DNA of 64,000 nt, from contig JAJECN010000024.1 of NCBI GenBank assembly GCA_022821965.1, forward strand, positions 1 to 64,000, given 5' to 3'. The DNA is from Candidatus Poribacteria bacterium (lineage in GTDB: Bacteria; Poribacteria; WGA-4E; WGA-3G). This document shows, piece by piece, positions 35,051 to 42,882 of this stretch. Positions within the stretch are counted from its first letter, which is position 1. Each line of letters starts with the position of its first letter. The position numbers were made by a program, and so were the translations under genes. The notes under the pieces are model-generated. The model worked only from the letters and a program-made list of their open reading frames with translations. It searched no databases and had not been told where the DNA came from.

Positions 35051-36604
35051 TTACCCTTCAGATCGGATCTGAATTAATTTATTAACAGCGTGAATGTAGG
35101 CTCGCGCGCTTGCCTCGATGATGTCTGTGCTCGCACCGTGTCCGGTGATGATGTTCCCATTGTCTTGGACCTTCAACGAAACCTCACCGATAGCGTCTTC
35201 ACCCTCGGTTACAGAACGGATCTGGTAGTCGATGAGATTCAGTTGGATGTCAACAACTTGACCAATCGCTTTAAACGCAGCATCAACAGGTCCATCTCCG
35301 GTTGACGCTTTTTCAACCACGCCGTCTTCCGTCCGAATACCGACCGTCGTTGTCGGTGAAATTTTCGTTCCGCTGACGACTTGGATATAATCCAGTTCAA
35401 AGACAGCAGGGATGGCGCGAATCTCATCGCTCATGATCGCTTCAAGGTCAGCATCCTGCACCGCTTTCTTTTTATCGGCAACTCTCAGGAATCTTTCATA
35501 GACCTTATCCAGCTGCTCTGTGTCCACTTCGTAGCCGAGTTCGCTGAGTCGGTGCCTGAGTGCATTGCGTCCTGAACGCGGGCTAAGAATCAATTGACTC
35601 TCTTTCCACCCAATCTCCTTCGGATCAATAATCTCAAAAGTCACGCGTGACTTGATAATACCATCTTGATGGATACCCGAACTATGTGCGAAAGCGTTCG
35701 CACCGACAATCGCTTTGTTCGGTTGAACAGAAATACCCATTGTCCGACTGACACGCCGACTGATTGGGACAATCTCTTTCGCGTTAATCTCAGTGTAATA
35801 TTCTTTGAAATAGTCACGCCGAGTTCGGATTGCCATGACGACCTCTTCAAGCGAAGTATTCCCCGCACGTTCTCCGAGCCCGTTGATTGTGCATTCTATC
35901 TGACGCGCACCTTGCTCAACTGCTATCAGACTATTTGCTACGGCTAATCCGAGGTCGTTATGACAGTGGACACTAATAATGGCATCGTTAACATTCGGTA
36001 CATTTTCCATGATGCCTTTAATCAAATCGCCAAACTCTGTCGGCACTGTCCATCCAACAGTTTCCGGGATATTGACGACGGTTGCCCCTGCAGCAATAGT
36101 CGCTTCAACAACCTCATAAAGAAACGCTAATTCCGTCCGTCCGGCATCCATCGGTGAAAATTCAACATTCGCATCCGGGTGTCCTTCGCACAAACTCTTT
36201 GCGTAGGCGACTGCATCGGTTGCCATCCGGAGTGTATCTTCAGGTGTCGTCCGCGTGATACGTCCCATGTGTATCGGTGATGTGCCGACAAAAGTATGGA
36301 TACGCGCACGTGGCGCATCCTCAATTGCTTTCCACGCGGCGGTAATGTCCTTCTCCACAACGCGAGAAAGCCCACAAATTTCCGGACCTTCGACTTCGTT
36401 CGCTATCTGTTTGACAGCGTCGAAATCCCCCGGCGACGAAATCGGAAATCCGGCTTCAATGACGTCAACATTTAATTTGGCGAGGTGCTTGGCAATCTCC
36501 AGCTTTTCCTGGATACCGAGTGCAGCACCGGGGGTCTGTTCAGCATCGCGGAGTGTTGTATCAAAAATATAAACTTTTTGCTGGTTCTTTTCAAAATTGT
36601 CCAA
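35051..36604 (-). CDS. leuA: 2-isopropylmalate synthase
   Basis: LeuA condenses acetyl-CoA with 2-oxoisovalerate, the first step of leucine synthesis. The catalytic TIM barrel has FDTTLRDAEQTPG near the N-terminus and VHCHNDLGLAVANS for the metal-binding HxH. The C-terminal regulatory (LeuA dimer) domain is complete. I place the start at TTG 36604 because GGAGGA lies 7 nt upstream (36612-36617), giving 517 residues. The frame is also open upstream to an ATG at 36670, but those 22 extra codons come from a family A repeat arm. Leucine feedback is expected from the C-terminal domain. Confidence 0.94.
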   Translation of the reverse strand: MDNFEKNQQKVYIFDTTLRDAEQTPGAALGIQEKLEIAKHLAKLNVDVIEAGFPISSPGDFDAVKQIANEVEGPEICGLSRVVEKDITAAWKAIEDAPRARIHTFVGTSPIHMGRITRTTPEDTLRMATDAVAYAKSLCEGHPDANVEFSPMDAGRTELAFLYEVVEATIAAGATVVNIPETVGWTVPTEFGDLIKGIMENVPNVNDAIISVHCHNDLGLAVANSLIAVEQGARQIECTINGLGERAGNTSLEEVVMAIRTRRDYFKEYYTEINAKEIVPISRRVSRTMGISVQPNKAIVGANAFAHSSGIHQDGIIKSRVTFEIIDPKEIGWKESQLILSPRSGRNALRHRLSELGYEVDTEQLDKVYERFLRVADKKKAVQDADLEAIMSDEIRAIPAVFELDYIQVVSGTKISPTTTVGIRTEDGVVEKASTGDGPVDAAFKAIGQVVDIQLNLIDYQIRSVTEGEDAIGEVSLKVQDNGNIITGHGASTDIIEASARAYIHAVNKLIQIRSEG

Positions 36605-36616
36605 GGCTTTTTCCTC

Positions 36617-36791
36617 CAATTTAGAGTCGTCAGAAGAATGGTTGTCAGTTTTCAGTTCGTTTTTTTTCAAAAAAACCTTTCAATTTTCAGTTACTCTCTT
36701 GTGGCGGTTGCTTTTGTTGTACCTGCCACAACATGGCTCTTAACTGAAAACCGATAACTGACAACTGAAAACCAATAACTGATAACTATTC
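36617..36791. repeat. Palindromic repeat family A copy between aroF-like gene and leuA
   Basis: It has arms GTTGTCAGTTTTCAG and AACTGACAACTGAAAACC, an inner T8/A7 hairpin (36658-36680, TTTTTTTTCAAAAAAACC) and a second stem of GTGGCGGTTG with CCTGCCAC. The copy runs up to the ribosome site of leuA and overlaps its upstream open frame. Confidence 0.85.
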
Positions 36792-36792
36792 C

Positions 36793-37809
36793 TTACATTT
36801 CACGCCCAACAGCAATAGCGATCGGTTTTAGTTCCTGTATCAGTGTCTCGAATTGATCTGGGAAGAGCGACTGTGCACCATCTCCCGTCATCGAATGATC
36901 TGGATCGTGATGTACCTCAAGTAACAACCCATCTGCTCCCGCAGCCACAGATGCCTTCGTCATATCGCAAACAAGGCTCCGGATACCGGTGCCGTGACTC
37001 GGATCAACAATAATAGGCAAGTGGCTCAATTCGTGAATAACAGGGACCGCGTTCAAGTCAAGTGTGTTGCGGGTGTGCGTTTCAAAGGTACGAATGCCGC
37101 GTTCGCAGAGAATCACATCTGGGTTCCCTTCCGCAAGAATATACTCCGCGGCGAGAAGCCATTCCTCAATCGTCGCGGACATCCCGCGCTTAAGAATCAC
37201 CGGTTTCTGTGCGCGTCCGACTTCACGCAATAGATAGAAATTCGTCATATTCCGGGTGCCGAGTTGGAACATGTCTGTATATTCACCGACGAGTTCCACT
37301 TCATGCGGTGTCATCACCTCTGTGACGATGCCAAGTCCGGTTTCGGCTTTCGCTGCTTCCAGCATTTTGAGCGCGCTTTCACCGTAACCTTGGAAACTAT
37401 AAGGTCCTGTTCTCGGCTTAAAGGCACCGCCTCTGATGAAACTCGCGCCTGCTTTTTCGACCAGCCGAGCGATGGTTACGATCTGTTCGGTACTTTCTAC
37501 TGCGCACGGACCAGCAATAACAGGGACCTGTCGTCCACCAATCTTTGTGCCGTTCACGGCGATAACCGTGGGTTCATCTCGAAATTCGCGGCTCGCCAAC
37601 TTGAACGGTGCTGTAATCGGCATTGTCCTATCAACGCCGGACATTGACTCTATCGGAATATCACCAAGCAAAGTTTTATCTCCTATGACACCGATGACAG
37701 TGTGTCGCTCACCAGTCGAGACTTGGGCTTTCAATCCCACACCTTCAATCCGTTTGACAACCGCCTCGATATCTGCTTGTGTCGCATCAGTCTTGGTAAC
37801 GATTACCAT
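36793..37809 (-). CDS. aroF: 3-deoxy-7-phosphoheptulonate synthase, AroA(beta)-type
   Basis: DAHP synthase joins phosphoenolpyruvate and erythrose 4-phosphate at the head of the shikimate pathway. The 338-residue protein has an N-terminal ferredoxin-like regulatory domain (about 1-70), then a KDO8P/DAHPS barrel. The barrel carries VIAGPCAVESTEQI, SFIRGGAFKPRTGPYSFQG, LKRGMSATIEEWLLAAEYI and VDPSHGTG. This is the type I-beta layout of Thermotoga and Bacillus enzymes. ATG 37809 has GGAGGT 11 nt upstream; the TTG at 37818 is too close to that site. Confidence 0.95.
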   Translation of the reverse strand: MVIVTKTDATQADIEAVVKRIEGVGLKAQVSTGERHTVIGVIGDKTLLGDIPIESMSGVDRTMPITAPFKLASREFRDEPTVIAVNGTKIGGRQVPVIAGPCAVESTEQIVTIARLVEKAGASFIRGGAFKPRTGPYSFQGYGESALKMLEAAKAETGLGIVTEVMTPHEVELVGEYTDMFQLGTRNMTNFYLLREVGRAQKPVILKRGMSATIEEWLLAAEYILAEGNPDVILCERGIRTFETHTRNTLDLNAVPVIHELSHLPIIVDPSHGTGIRSLVCDMTKASVAAGADGLLLEVHHDPDHSMTGDGAQSLFPDQFETLIQELKPIAIAVGREM

Positions 37810-37946
37810 TCTTTTCAACTACCTCCAAGGAATAACTCTGTCTGTCCCAAATCTAATTCGGTTAAAAAAAATTACCCAACATCGAATTTATCTTCAACGC
37901 TGGGTGGTGATAATGAATCGGTTAGAATAGCATCGCCTACGAACCT

Positions 37947-38141
37947 TCACCACCTCTCGTCGCCGTAAAAATAAAAATACATGTACAGATATAACCCAAA
38001 CACACCTGCTAAAAGCAAACTTTTGCTTGCAAGCTGCGTAAAAAGTGGCCATGTGCAGAGAGTACCGCTCCGTAAGGATATCGGAGCAATCCCTCCATGA
38101 GTTATCTGTGCTGTAATGGTGTTGCGTTCAAGCGTTTGCAT
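37947..38141 (-). CDS. Possible small membrane protein, 64 residues
   Basis: The frame from ATG 38141 has AGGA 8 nt upstream. It ends with one hydrophobic helix (SLLLAGVFGLYLYMYFYFYG, about 43-62) after a polar N-terminal half. No family is recognised. It could be a real short membrane protein or chance in an otherwise gene-poor 1.2-kb gap. Confidence 0.3.
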   Translation of the reverse strand: MQTLERNTITAQITHGGIAPISLRSGTLCTWPLFTQLASKSLLLAGVFGLYLYMYFYFYGDERW

Positions 38142-39048
38142 TATAAAATTCCTAAAAATTAGGGCAACAAAGAAACCTATCCGCAAGGTTCCGAAAGCAA
38201 ATTGTGCTATTGAAGCACATATTCCTATAACTTAAGACGTTGTTTGTAAAAAAGCGTTTACATCTTTTTCAGTATAAACACAAGGTTTACAATACGAGAT
38301 TGAGCCACGCGCTACAGGACCTTCAGAACCGACTTTAAATTATATAATAACACAATTTCTTTTTCAAGTCAAATTTCTTTTTTTTTAGAAGTACTCTTTC
38401 AGTTATCGGTTGTCAGTTAAAAGTTGGGAATCCGATTTCCCTCCTACTAATACTATATCTAATTTAGGACTTACGCAGCCCCTTCGCTGGCGAGGTGTTT
38501 TTGCTTGGGTGTTTTTTCTTGCAACCTCGCCAGATGCATGTAATATGTAGGAATCCGTGGAAAAATTGCGTAAGTCCTATCTAATCGAATAACTTTCATA
38601 ACTATATACATTGTGGTAGTTAACAAATAGTATATCTATAATTCACAGTTTCGTCTCATGTGCCTCTCAAAGTTACTTACACCTTCGACTTCTATCACCT
38701 TAAAGGACGCGATTACCTGTCGAATTCACCACAGAAATTTGACCGATATGACGTTTTATGAAATTCTTCAAAATTGCTTCTCATCCCTTTGGTCGCTTAG
38801 GTTTTCGGTCAATTTTGAGAGACTCTAAAATCTTGTTGTTTTCTGTGGGAGCTGATTTTTGTTATTTTTTCACCACTATGTTCATAAAGCGGATCAGACG
38901 TTTTCGGTGTTATGTCCGAAATGTCCTAAATCGTCCTTATCAGGGGGACTGCTTATGATAACCATCGAAATAGAAATGGTATAATAAATGCAGAAAATAG
39001 TCTTGACTCCCGAACCTACATACGCTAACATAGAAAAAGAAGGAGAAC
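38142..39048. other. Gene-poor AT-rich region
   Basis: Apart from the MITE-like element at 38464-38579 and a single family A arm (38397-38420, TTTCAGTTATCGGTTGTCAG), nothing is recognised. The sequence is A/T-rich with several poly-T tracts. Short open frames here, such as one at 38758-38958, have no ribosome site and no family features. A good AAGGAG site at the right end (39037-39045) belongs to the kinase gene. Confidence 0.5.
38464..38579. mobile_element. MITE-like element, TAGGACTTACGCA ends, TCTAAT flanks
   Basis: This 116-bp non-coding element has inverted ends TTAGGACTTACGCA (38464-38477) and TGCGTAAGTCCTA (38567-38579). The hexamer TCTAAT flanks it on both sides (38458-38463 and 38580-38585). 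It carries an inner GGCGAGGT/ACCTCGCC hairpin. It shares its ends with the 7232-7377 element but not its interior, as expected for short elements moved by a common transposase. Confidence 0.78.
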
Positions 39049-39711
39049 ATGGAGAAAACTATGCAGAAATCAGAACACGCTACACCCATCACCGTTGGGA
39101 TCATGGGCGGTTCCGCTTCTGGGAAAACAACGTTTGCGAGTGCTTTAGCGGAACAACTCTCAGAATTCTCGCCTGTCGTGCTAAACCAAGACTCGTATTT
39201 TCGCGATTGGTCGGAATACTCGGAAGCAGAACGGGAACGCGTCATCACCGCGAATCACCCAGATGCCGTCCTATGGGATGCCCTTATTACAGACATCAAA
39301 AAACTCCGAGAGCGCAATGTTATCGAGACACCAACACCGGGGACCCGTGGCGCACAACGCGGCGATGAAAAAGCAAGTGTGCAACCGAGCGAGGTCGTGA
39401 TTGTGGAGGGGCATCTCATTTTTTGGAGTGAAGACCTACGCGATTTGATGGACATCAAACTATTCCTTGATGTAGATGCACATGAGCGTGTCCTCCGGCG
39501 GATGCTCCGTGATGTTGCCCAACGCGGCGGTGATCTGGAGTGGGCTATTAACTGGTACCGCCGTGATGTCCTCCCTAATTTCCCTATCTATACCGAACCC
39601 TGCAAGCAGTATGCGGATCTGATTATCCCGTTCCAAGACGAAAATCCGGTTGCGCTGCATACACTTGTTGCCGGAATCCGGGATCAAATCAAGGAAAATC
39701 GGTCATCTTAG
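39049..39711 (+). CDS. udk: Uridine kinase-like P-loop kinase
   Basis: The 220-residue protein is of the uridine kinase/phosphoribulokinase family. It has Walker A GGSASGKTTF (about 20-29), QDSYFRD and VIVEGHLIFW (Walker B region), and a lid motif RVLRRMLRDVAQRGGD. Uridine kinases phosphorylate uridine and cytidine in salvage. AAGGAG sits about 6 nt before the ATG. The loop GTRGAQRGDEKASV replaces the usual HPxAFD context, so the substrate might differ from uridine. Confidence 0.85.
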   Translation: MEKTMQKSEHATPITVGIMGGSASGKTTFASALAEQLSEFSPVVLNQDSYFRDWSEYSEAERERVITANHPDAVLWDALITDIKKLRERNVIETPTPGTRGAQRGDEKASVQPSEVVIVEGHLIFWSEDLRDLMDIKLFLDVDAHERVLRRMLRDVAQRGGDLEWAINWYRRDVLPNFPIYTEPCKQYADLIIPFQDENPVALHTLVAGIRDQIKENRSS

Positions 39712-39974
39712 CAGCTAACAGTCGCGGAAAGCGCGCCCACCTTTACCCATATTATCTACCAAAGTCATTTTGACATCACGCAACGCCACAGTGGCAAGGA
39801 TTGTGCCAATTTGGCGAGCTCACTTCCTGCCTGAATCTCTGTAAATTCTACGATAACAAATACCTTCCCTACGGACTAAAAAGTGATTGGTGCGTTTAGG
39901 AAACCGCACCTCCCCTGTGCAGAGGAAACCACGCGCTTAGGTAAAACCCTTGCCAGAGTTAGGTAGAAGAACTT

Positions 39975-39990
39975 TGGCACGGAACTTGCT
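39975..39990 (+). promoter_or_regulatory. Sigma-54 promoter 1 upstream of hsp20
   Basis: TGGCACGGAACTTGCT matches the RpoN consensus TGGCACG-N4-TTGCW at every fixed base. It lies 128 nt before the hsp20 ATG. Such promoters need an enhancer-binding activator; no activator gene is in the window. Confidence 0.82.
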
Positions 39991-40062
39991 CTATATGCAA
40001 ATAGGAAGGCAAATAGCCTTAAAGTGCCTCAAAAGAGATTGGCATAAAACTGGCAACCTATT

Positions 40063-40078
40063 TGGCATGGAACTTGCA
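40063..40078 (+). promoter_or_regulatory. Sigma-54 promoter 2 upstream of hsp20
   Basis: TGGCATGGAACTTGCA differs from the RpoN consensus by one base (C to T). It would start transcription near 40090, leaving a leader of about 28 nt before ATG 40118. It and promoter 1 share the core GGCAYGGAACTTGCW, so the region may have been duplicated. Confidence 0.8.
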
Positions 40079-40117
40079 ACTGACATTTACAGAAACAAAA
40101 TTCAAAAGGAGAAAAAA

Positions 40118-40570
40118 ATGACTTACTTAACGACACGCAGACCGGTGAGAAACCTGTTCAACCTTCACAACGAAATGGGACGGGTCTTTGGAGACCTTTT
40201 TGCCCCTCATGAAGACGCAACAGAGACGAAAGAAACCTCTTGGATACCCACGGTAGACATCTCTGAAACGGGAAACGGGTATGAGATTCGAGCCGACCTT
40301 CCTGGTGTCTCGGAGGACGATGTGAACGTTTCCGTAACCGACAACGTCCTCACCGTCAGAGGTGAGAAACAACAGGAAAAGGAGACGGAAGGTAAAAATT
40401 ACCACCGTGTAGAAAGACGGTACGGCAGCTTCCAAAGGCGTTTCACCCTGCCAAGACACATCGAAACCGACGCTATCAAAGCGGAATTCAAGGATGGTGT
40501 CTTGACGCTCGGAATTCCGAAGGCGGAAGCCGAGAAACCGACTGAAATCCCGATCACAGTAAGCTCTTAA
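40118..40570 (+). CDS. Small heat shock protein Hsp20 (copy 1)
   Basis: Hsp20 proteins are ATP-independent holdases that bind unfolding proteins in large oligomers. The 150-residue protein has an N-terminal arm (1-45), the alpha-crystallin domain (about 48-138) with VDISETGNGYEIRADLPGVSEDDV and GVLTLGIPKAE, and a C-terminal tail with the I-x-I motif IPITVSS. The longer upstream frame lacks a start; ATG 40118 has AAGGAG 6 nt before it. A related gene follows at 40667. Two sigma-54-type promoters lie just upstream. Confidence 0.94.
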   Translation: MTYLTTRRPVRNLFNLHNEMGRVFGDLFAPHEDATETKETSWIPTVDISETGNGYEIRADLPGVSEDDVNVSVTDNVLTVRGEKQQEKETEGKNYHRVERRYGSFQRRFTLPRHIETDAIKAEFKDGVLTLGIPKAEAEKPTEIPITVSS

Positions 40571-40666
40571 TGCAACGAAAAGGGCATGCCTCATCTTTTG
40601 AACAACACATGGGGCTGCCCTCAGAATACAAGGAACACACAACTTTCATACCAAAGGAGAATGAAA

Positions 40667-41098
40667 ATGACTTACTTGACTTTACACAGACCGGCAAGAA
40701 ACCTGTTCAGATTTTACAGTCCCTTTTTTGCACCGCAGCACACAAAAACCGACGCGGACAGATATAATTGGGCACCCTCGGTTGATGTTTCAGAAACAGC
40801 AGACAACTTTGAGGTTCGCGCCGAACTCCCCGGAGTCGCAAAAGACGATCTCCATGTTTCCGTTAAAGATAACCTCTTGACACTCAGTGGGGAAAAACGG
40901 CAAGAAAACGTAGACGACACTCAAAACTATCGCCGAGTCGAGCGGCGTTATGGAAACTTCCAACGGAAATTCGCACTCCCACCGGAAGTGAAAACGGACG
41001 GCATCAAAGCCGAATTCAGCGACGGTGTCTTGACGCTCTCCATCCCGAAATCGGAAGCTGCGAAACCGACCGAAATCCCTATCACAACTGTATCCTAA
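40667..41098 (+). CDS. Small heat shock protein Hsp20 (copy 2)
   Basis: This second Hsp20 paralogue (143 residues) starts MTYLTLHRPARNLF, almost the same as copy 1 (MTYLTTRRPVRNLF). It has the same alpha-crystallin domain (VDVSETADNFEVRAELPGVA, GVLTLSIPKSE) and ends IPITTVS. AAAGGAGA is about 8 nt before ATG 40667, so the ATG at 40661 is less likely. The two genes look like a tandem duplication. They probably share the upstream sigma-54 promoters, and a bidirectional terminator follows. Confidence 0.93.
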   Translation: MTYLTLHRPARNLFRFYSPFFAPQHTKTDADRYNWAPSVDVSETADNFEVRAELPGVAKDDLHVSVKDNLLTLSGEKRQENVDDTQNYRRVERRYGNFQRKFALPPEVKTDGIKAEFSDGVLTLSIPKSEAAKPTEIPITTVS

Positions 41099-41120
41099 TA
41101 CGTTTACCGTAGCAGAAAAT

Positions 41121-41160
41121 AAAAAGGTTGGCGTGTGAATGTGCCAGCCTTTTTATTTTT
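41121..41160. terminator. Terminator after hsp20 copy 2, probably bidirectional
   Basis: The stem AAAAAGGTTGGC (41121-41132) and GCCAGCCTTTTT (41143-41154, one G-U pair) surrounds a 10-nt loop, and the T-run continues to 41160. On the minus strand the stem is also followed by Ts, so it can end the aquaporin gene transcript (stop at 41177). Confidence 0.85.
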
Positions 41161-41176
41161 CCCCATGATAAGCGCG

Positions 41177-41824
41177 CTACATCTCTCCTTTGTTTTTTAA
41201 GACACCGATATAGAGAAGTGCAGCGAGGATCGCACCTACGAGCGGTCCTACAAAATAGAGCCAGATGTCCGCATAGTTACCACTGACAATAGCAGGTCCC
41301 AACGTCCGTGCAGGATTGAGCGAAGCCCGGGTCAATGGACCTCCCATCAGAATGCAAAACACCAATGTGAGACCAATCGCGAGACCAGCGAAATTGCTTG
41401 CTTTTCCACTCACAGCGGTATTAAAAATCGTATTGACGAGGAAGAATGTAAGCACGATTTCTACAATAAGTCCTTGAACTGGCGTAACGCCTTCAGTCAA
41501 AATTGTTACACCCAGATCTCCGGGATTCGGGAGTACAGTGCTAAGCGCAACTGCCCCCAAAATCCCGCCAAGAAATTGCACAACCCAGTACCCGATAGCC
41601 GCTACAAATTCGATCTCACCTGCTATCAACAAACCAAGCGTTACAGCCGGATTGATGTGCGTGCCAGAGATGTGCCCATAAGCATAAGCAAACCCTACAA
41701 TAACCAAACCGTGCGCGAGCGCAACACCTACTAAATTTGCTGAACCGATTGCCAACGCGCCCGCACCGATAAAAATCAGCGCGAAAGTGCCGATAAATTC
41801 GGCGACTAAGTTTTTCGTATTCAT
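41177..41824 (-). CDS. Aquaporin / MIP-family channel
   Basis: The 215-residue membrane protein has six helices and the two pore motifs INPAVT (NPA 58-60) and LNPART in the second half. MIP proteins pass water or small solutes such as glycerol. The pattern ISGTHINPAVTLG is typical of aquaporins. The frame extends to 41854, but ATG 41824 has GGGGAG 5 nt upstream and is followed by the usual aquaporin N-terminus (AEFIGTFALIFIGAGA). Substrate preference cannot be told from sequence alone. Confidence 0.94.
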   Translation of the reverse strand: MNTKNLVAEFIGTFALIFIGAGALAIGSANLVGVALAHGLVIVGFAYAYGHISGTHINPAVTLGLLIAGEIEFVAAIGYWVVQFLGGILGAVALSTVLPNPGDLGVTILTEGVTPVQGLIVEIVLTFFLVNTIFNTAVSGKASNFAGLAIGLTLVFCILMGGPLTRASLNPARTLGPAIVSGNYADIWLYFVGPLVGAILAALLYIGVLKNKGEM

Positions 41825-42048
41825 GAAACTCCCCTTGTATTTGAGATGGAACAACCCAATAAATGTTCGTTCATCAAGGACCTAACGCGTAAGCCCTTAT
41901 GAAAATAAGTATAGTAAAATCCCAATTTTGAATCAACAGTGCCACTCTGATTCCAGAAATTGACTTTTTCCGACAGACGTGTTAAATTAATGCCAAACTT
42001 TTTAGAACCTATTCCATTTTATAAATTACGTTGACAGGGGGAACTCTC

Positions 42049-42354
42049 ATGGAAAAAGAGATTAGAAACGATATTAAGGGCATTAACCGCTTTATTTTTG
42101 AAACAGGGGCGGACAGAGATCAGCTCCATCTTCACATCTCGGAAGTCGGACCTGGGCAACGCGCACATCCACCCCATACACACGATGGACAAGAGATTTT
42201 CTATGTGTTTTCTGGGAAAGGCGAAGTGCTGTTTGGAGAGCAGACGCACCGTGTGAGCGACAATGAAGCCGTCCATGTTGATTGTCAAGTTTTACACGGC
42301 ATACGCAACGTCGGTGAGACACCGCTCCGGTACGCTGTGATTATTGCGAAATGA
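42049..42354 (+). CDS. Cupin-domain protein
   Basis: This 101-residue single cupin has motif 1 PPHTHDGQEIFYVFSGKGEV, whose two His and the Glu are metal ligands, and motif 2 AVHVDCQVLHGIRNVGE with a third His. The metal site therefore looks complete, unlike the cupin at 33101. ATG 42049 is preceded by GGGGGA about 7 nt away. The role is unknown; similar cupins bind sugars or small acids. Confidence 0.85.
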   Translation: MEKEIRNDIKGINRFIFETGADRDQLHLHISEVGPGQRAHPPHTHDGQEIFYVFSGKGEVLFGEQTHRVSDNEAVHVDCQVLHGIRNVGETPLRYAVIIAK

Positions 42355-42389
42355 ACCAAGTTGTAATCAGGTGAGGTTTTTAACCACGC

Positions 42390-42833
42390 TTATTCTACTT
42401 CCGAAGATTCTACCGGCAACTCCTCTGAATACAACTTATAAATGCCGTAAATACCAGCAGCGATCAAGACAATCCCGACCCCCGCTAATCCGCGTCGCAC
42501 CCAAACCGGTTGCAAAAAGACTGGTAAATGGAAGGTTAACCAACGCGGTTGTAAGAGTTTCGACATAGCGATGCCAAAATACAGTAGCCCATAAGCGATG
42601 AGACCAATATCACTCGCCAATTCCTGCTTCCGCTGCGTGACCGGCAGTCTGAAAGGATTGAGAAGGTAATCGCCCGAAAAGATTAGGGCAAGTCCTACAA
42701 CCAGAAAAACGAGAAGAATCACGCTCGGATACCCCGAATGCCGGAGTGTTATCAACAAACCGATACTGAAGCATCCCAATACGAGACTCATTATCCCTTG
42801 CATAATTTGATAACTTCTATTTTGTGAGACCAT
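42390..42833 (-). CDS. Membrane protein of unknown function
   Basis: The protein has four hydrophobic segments, at about 10-28, 36-54, 76-96 and 118-138 from the chosen start. No family is recognised. The frame opens earlier (42911), overlapping the peptide-permease gene by 29 nt. ATG 42833 keeps all helices and avoids the overlap, but no clear ribosome site decides between them. It follows the permease gene and could be cotranscribed. Confidence 0.6.
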   Translation of the reverse strand: MVSQNRSYQIMQGIMSLVLGCFSIGLLITLRHSGYPSVILLVFLVVGLALIFSGDYLLNPFRLPVTQRKQELASDIGLIAYGLLYFGIAMSKLLQPRWLTFHLPVFLQPVWVRRGLAGVGIVLIAAGIYGIYKLYSEELPVESSEVE

Positions 42834-42882
42834 TTCTGTCACCAAGTATGGGGTAGCCGCGCAACGCGCGTCTACAAATACT

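Larger units (their letters stand above)
39712..40117. other. Regulatory spacer before the hsp20 genes
   Basis: This 406-nt gap holds no convincing gene. It has two forward sigma-54-type promoters near the hsp20 gene, one reverse sigma-54-like site (39792-39809), and a palindrome GGTGCG...CGCACC (39889-39912) similar to one at 62518-62541. A short reverse frame here lacks a start signal and was not called. Confidence 0.5.

Noticed and set aside
38758..38958. 66-codon frame in the gene-poor gap
   Set aside because: No ribosome site, no family features, and a biased AT-rich composition.
39740..39850. Short minus-strand frame near the sigma-54-like site
   Set aside because: It is broken by stops and lacks a start signal; only a promoter-like motif supports it.
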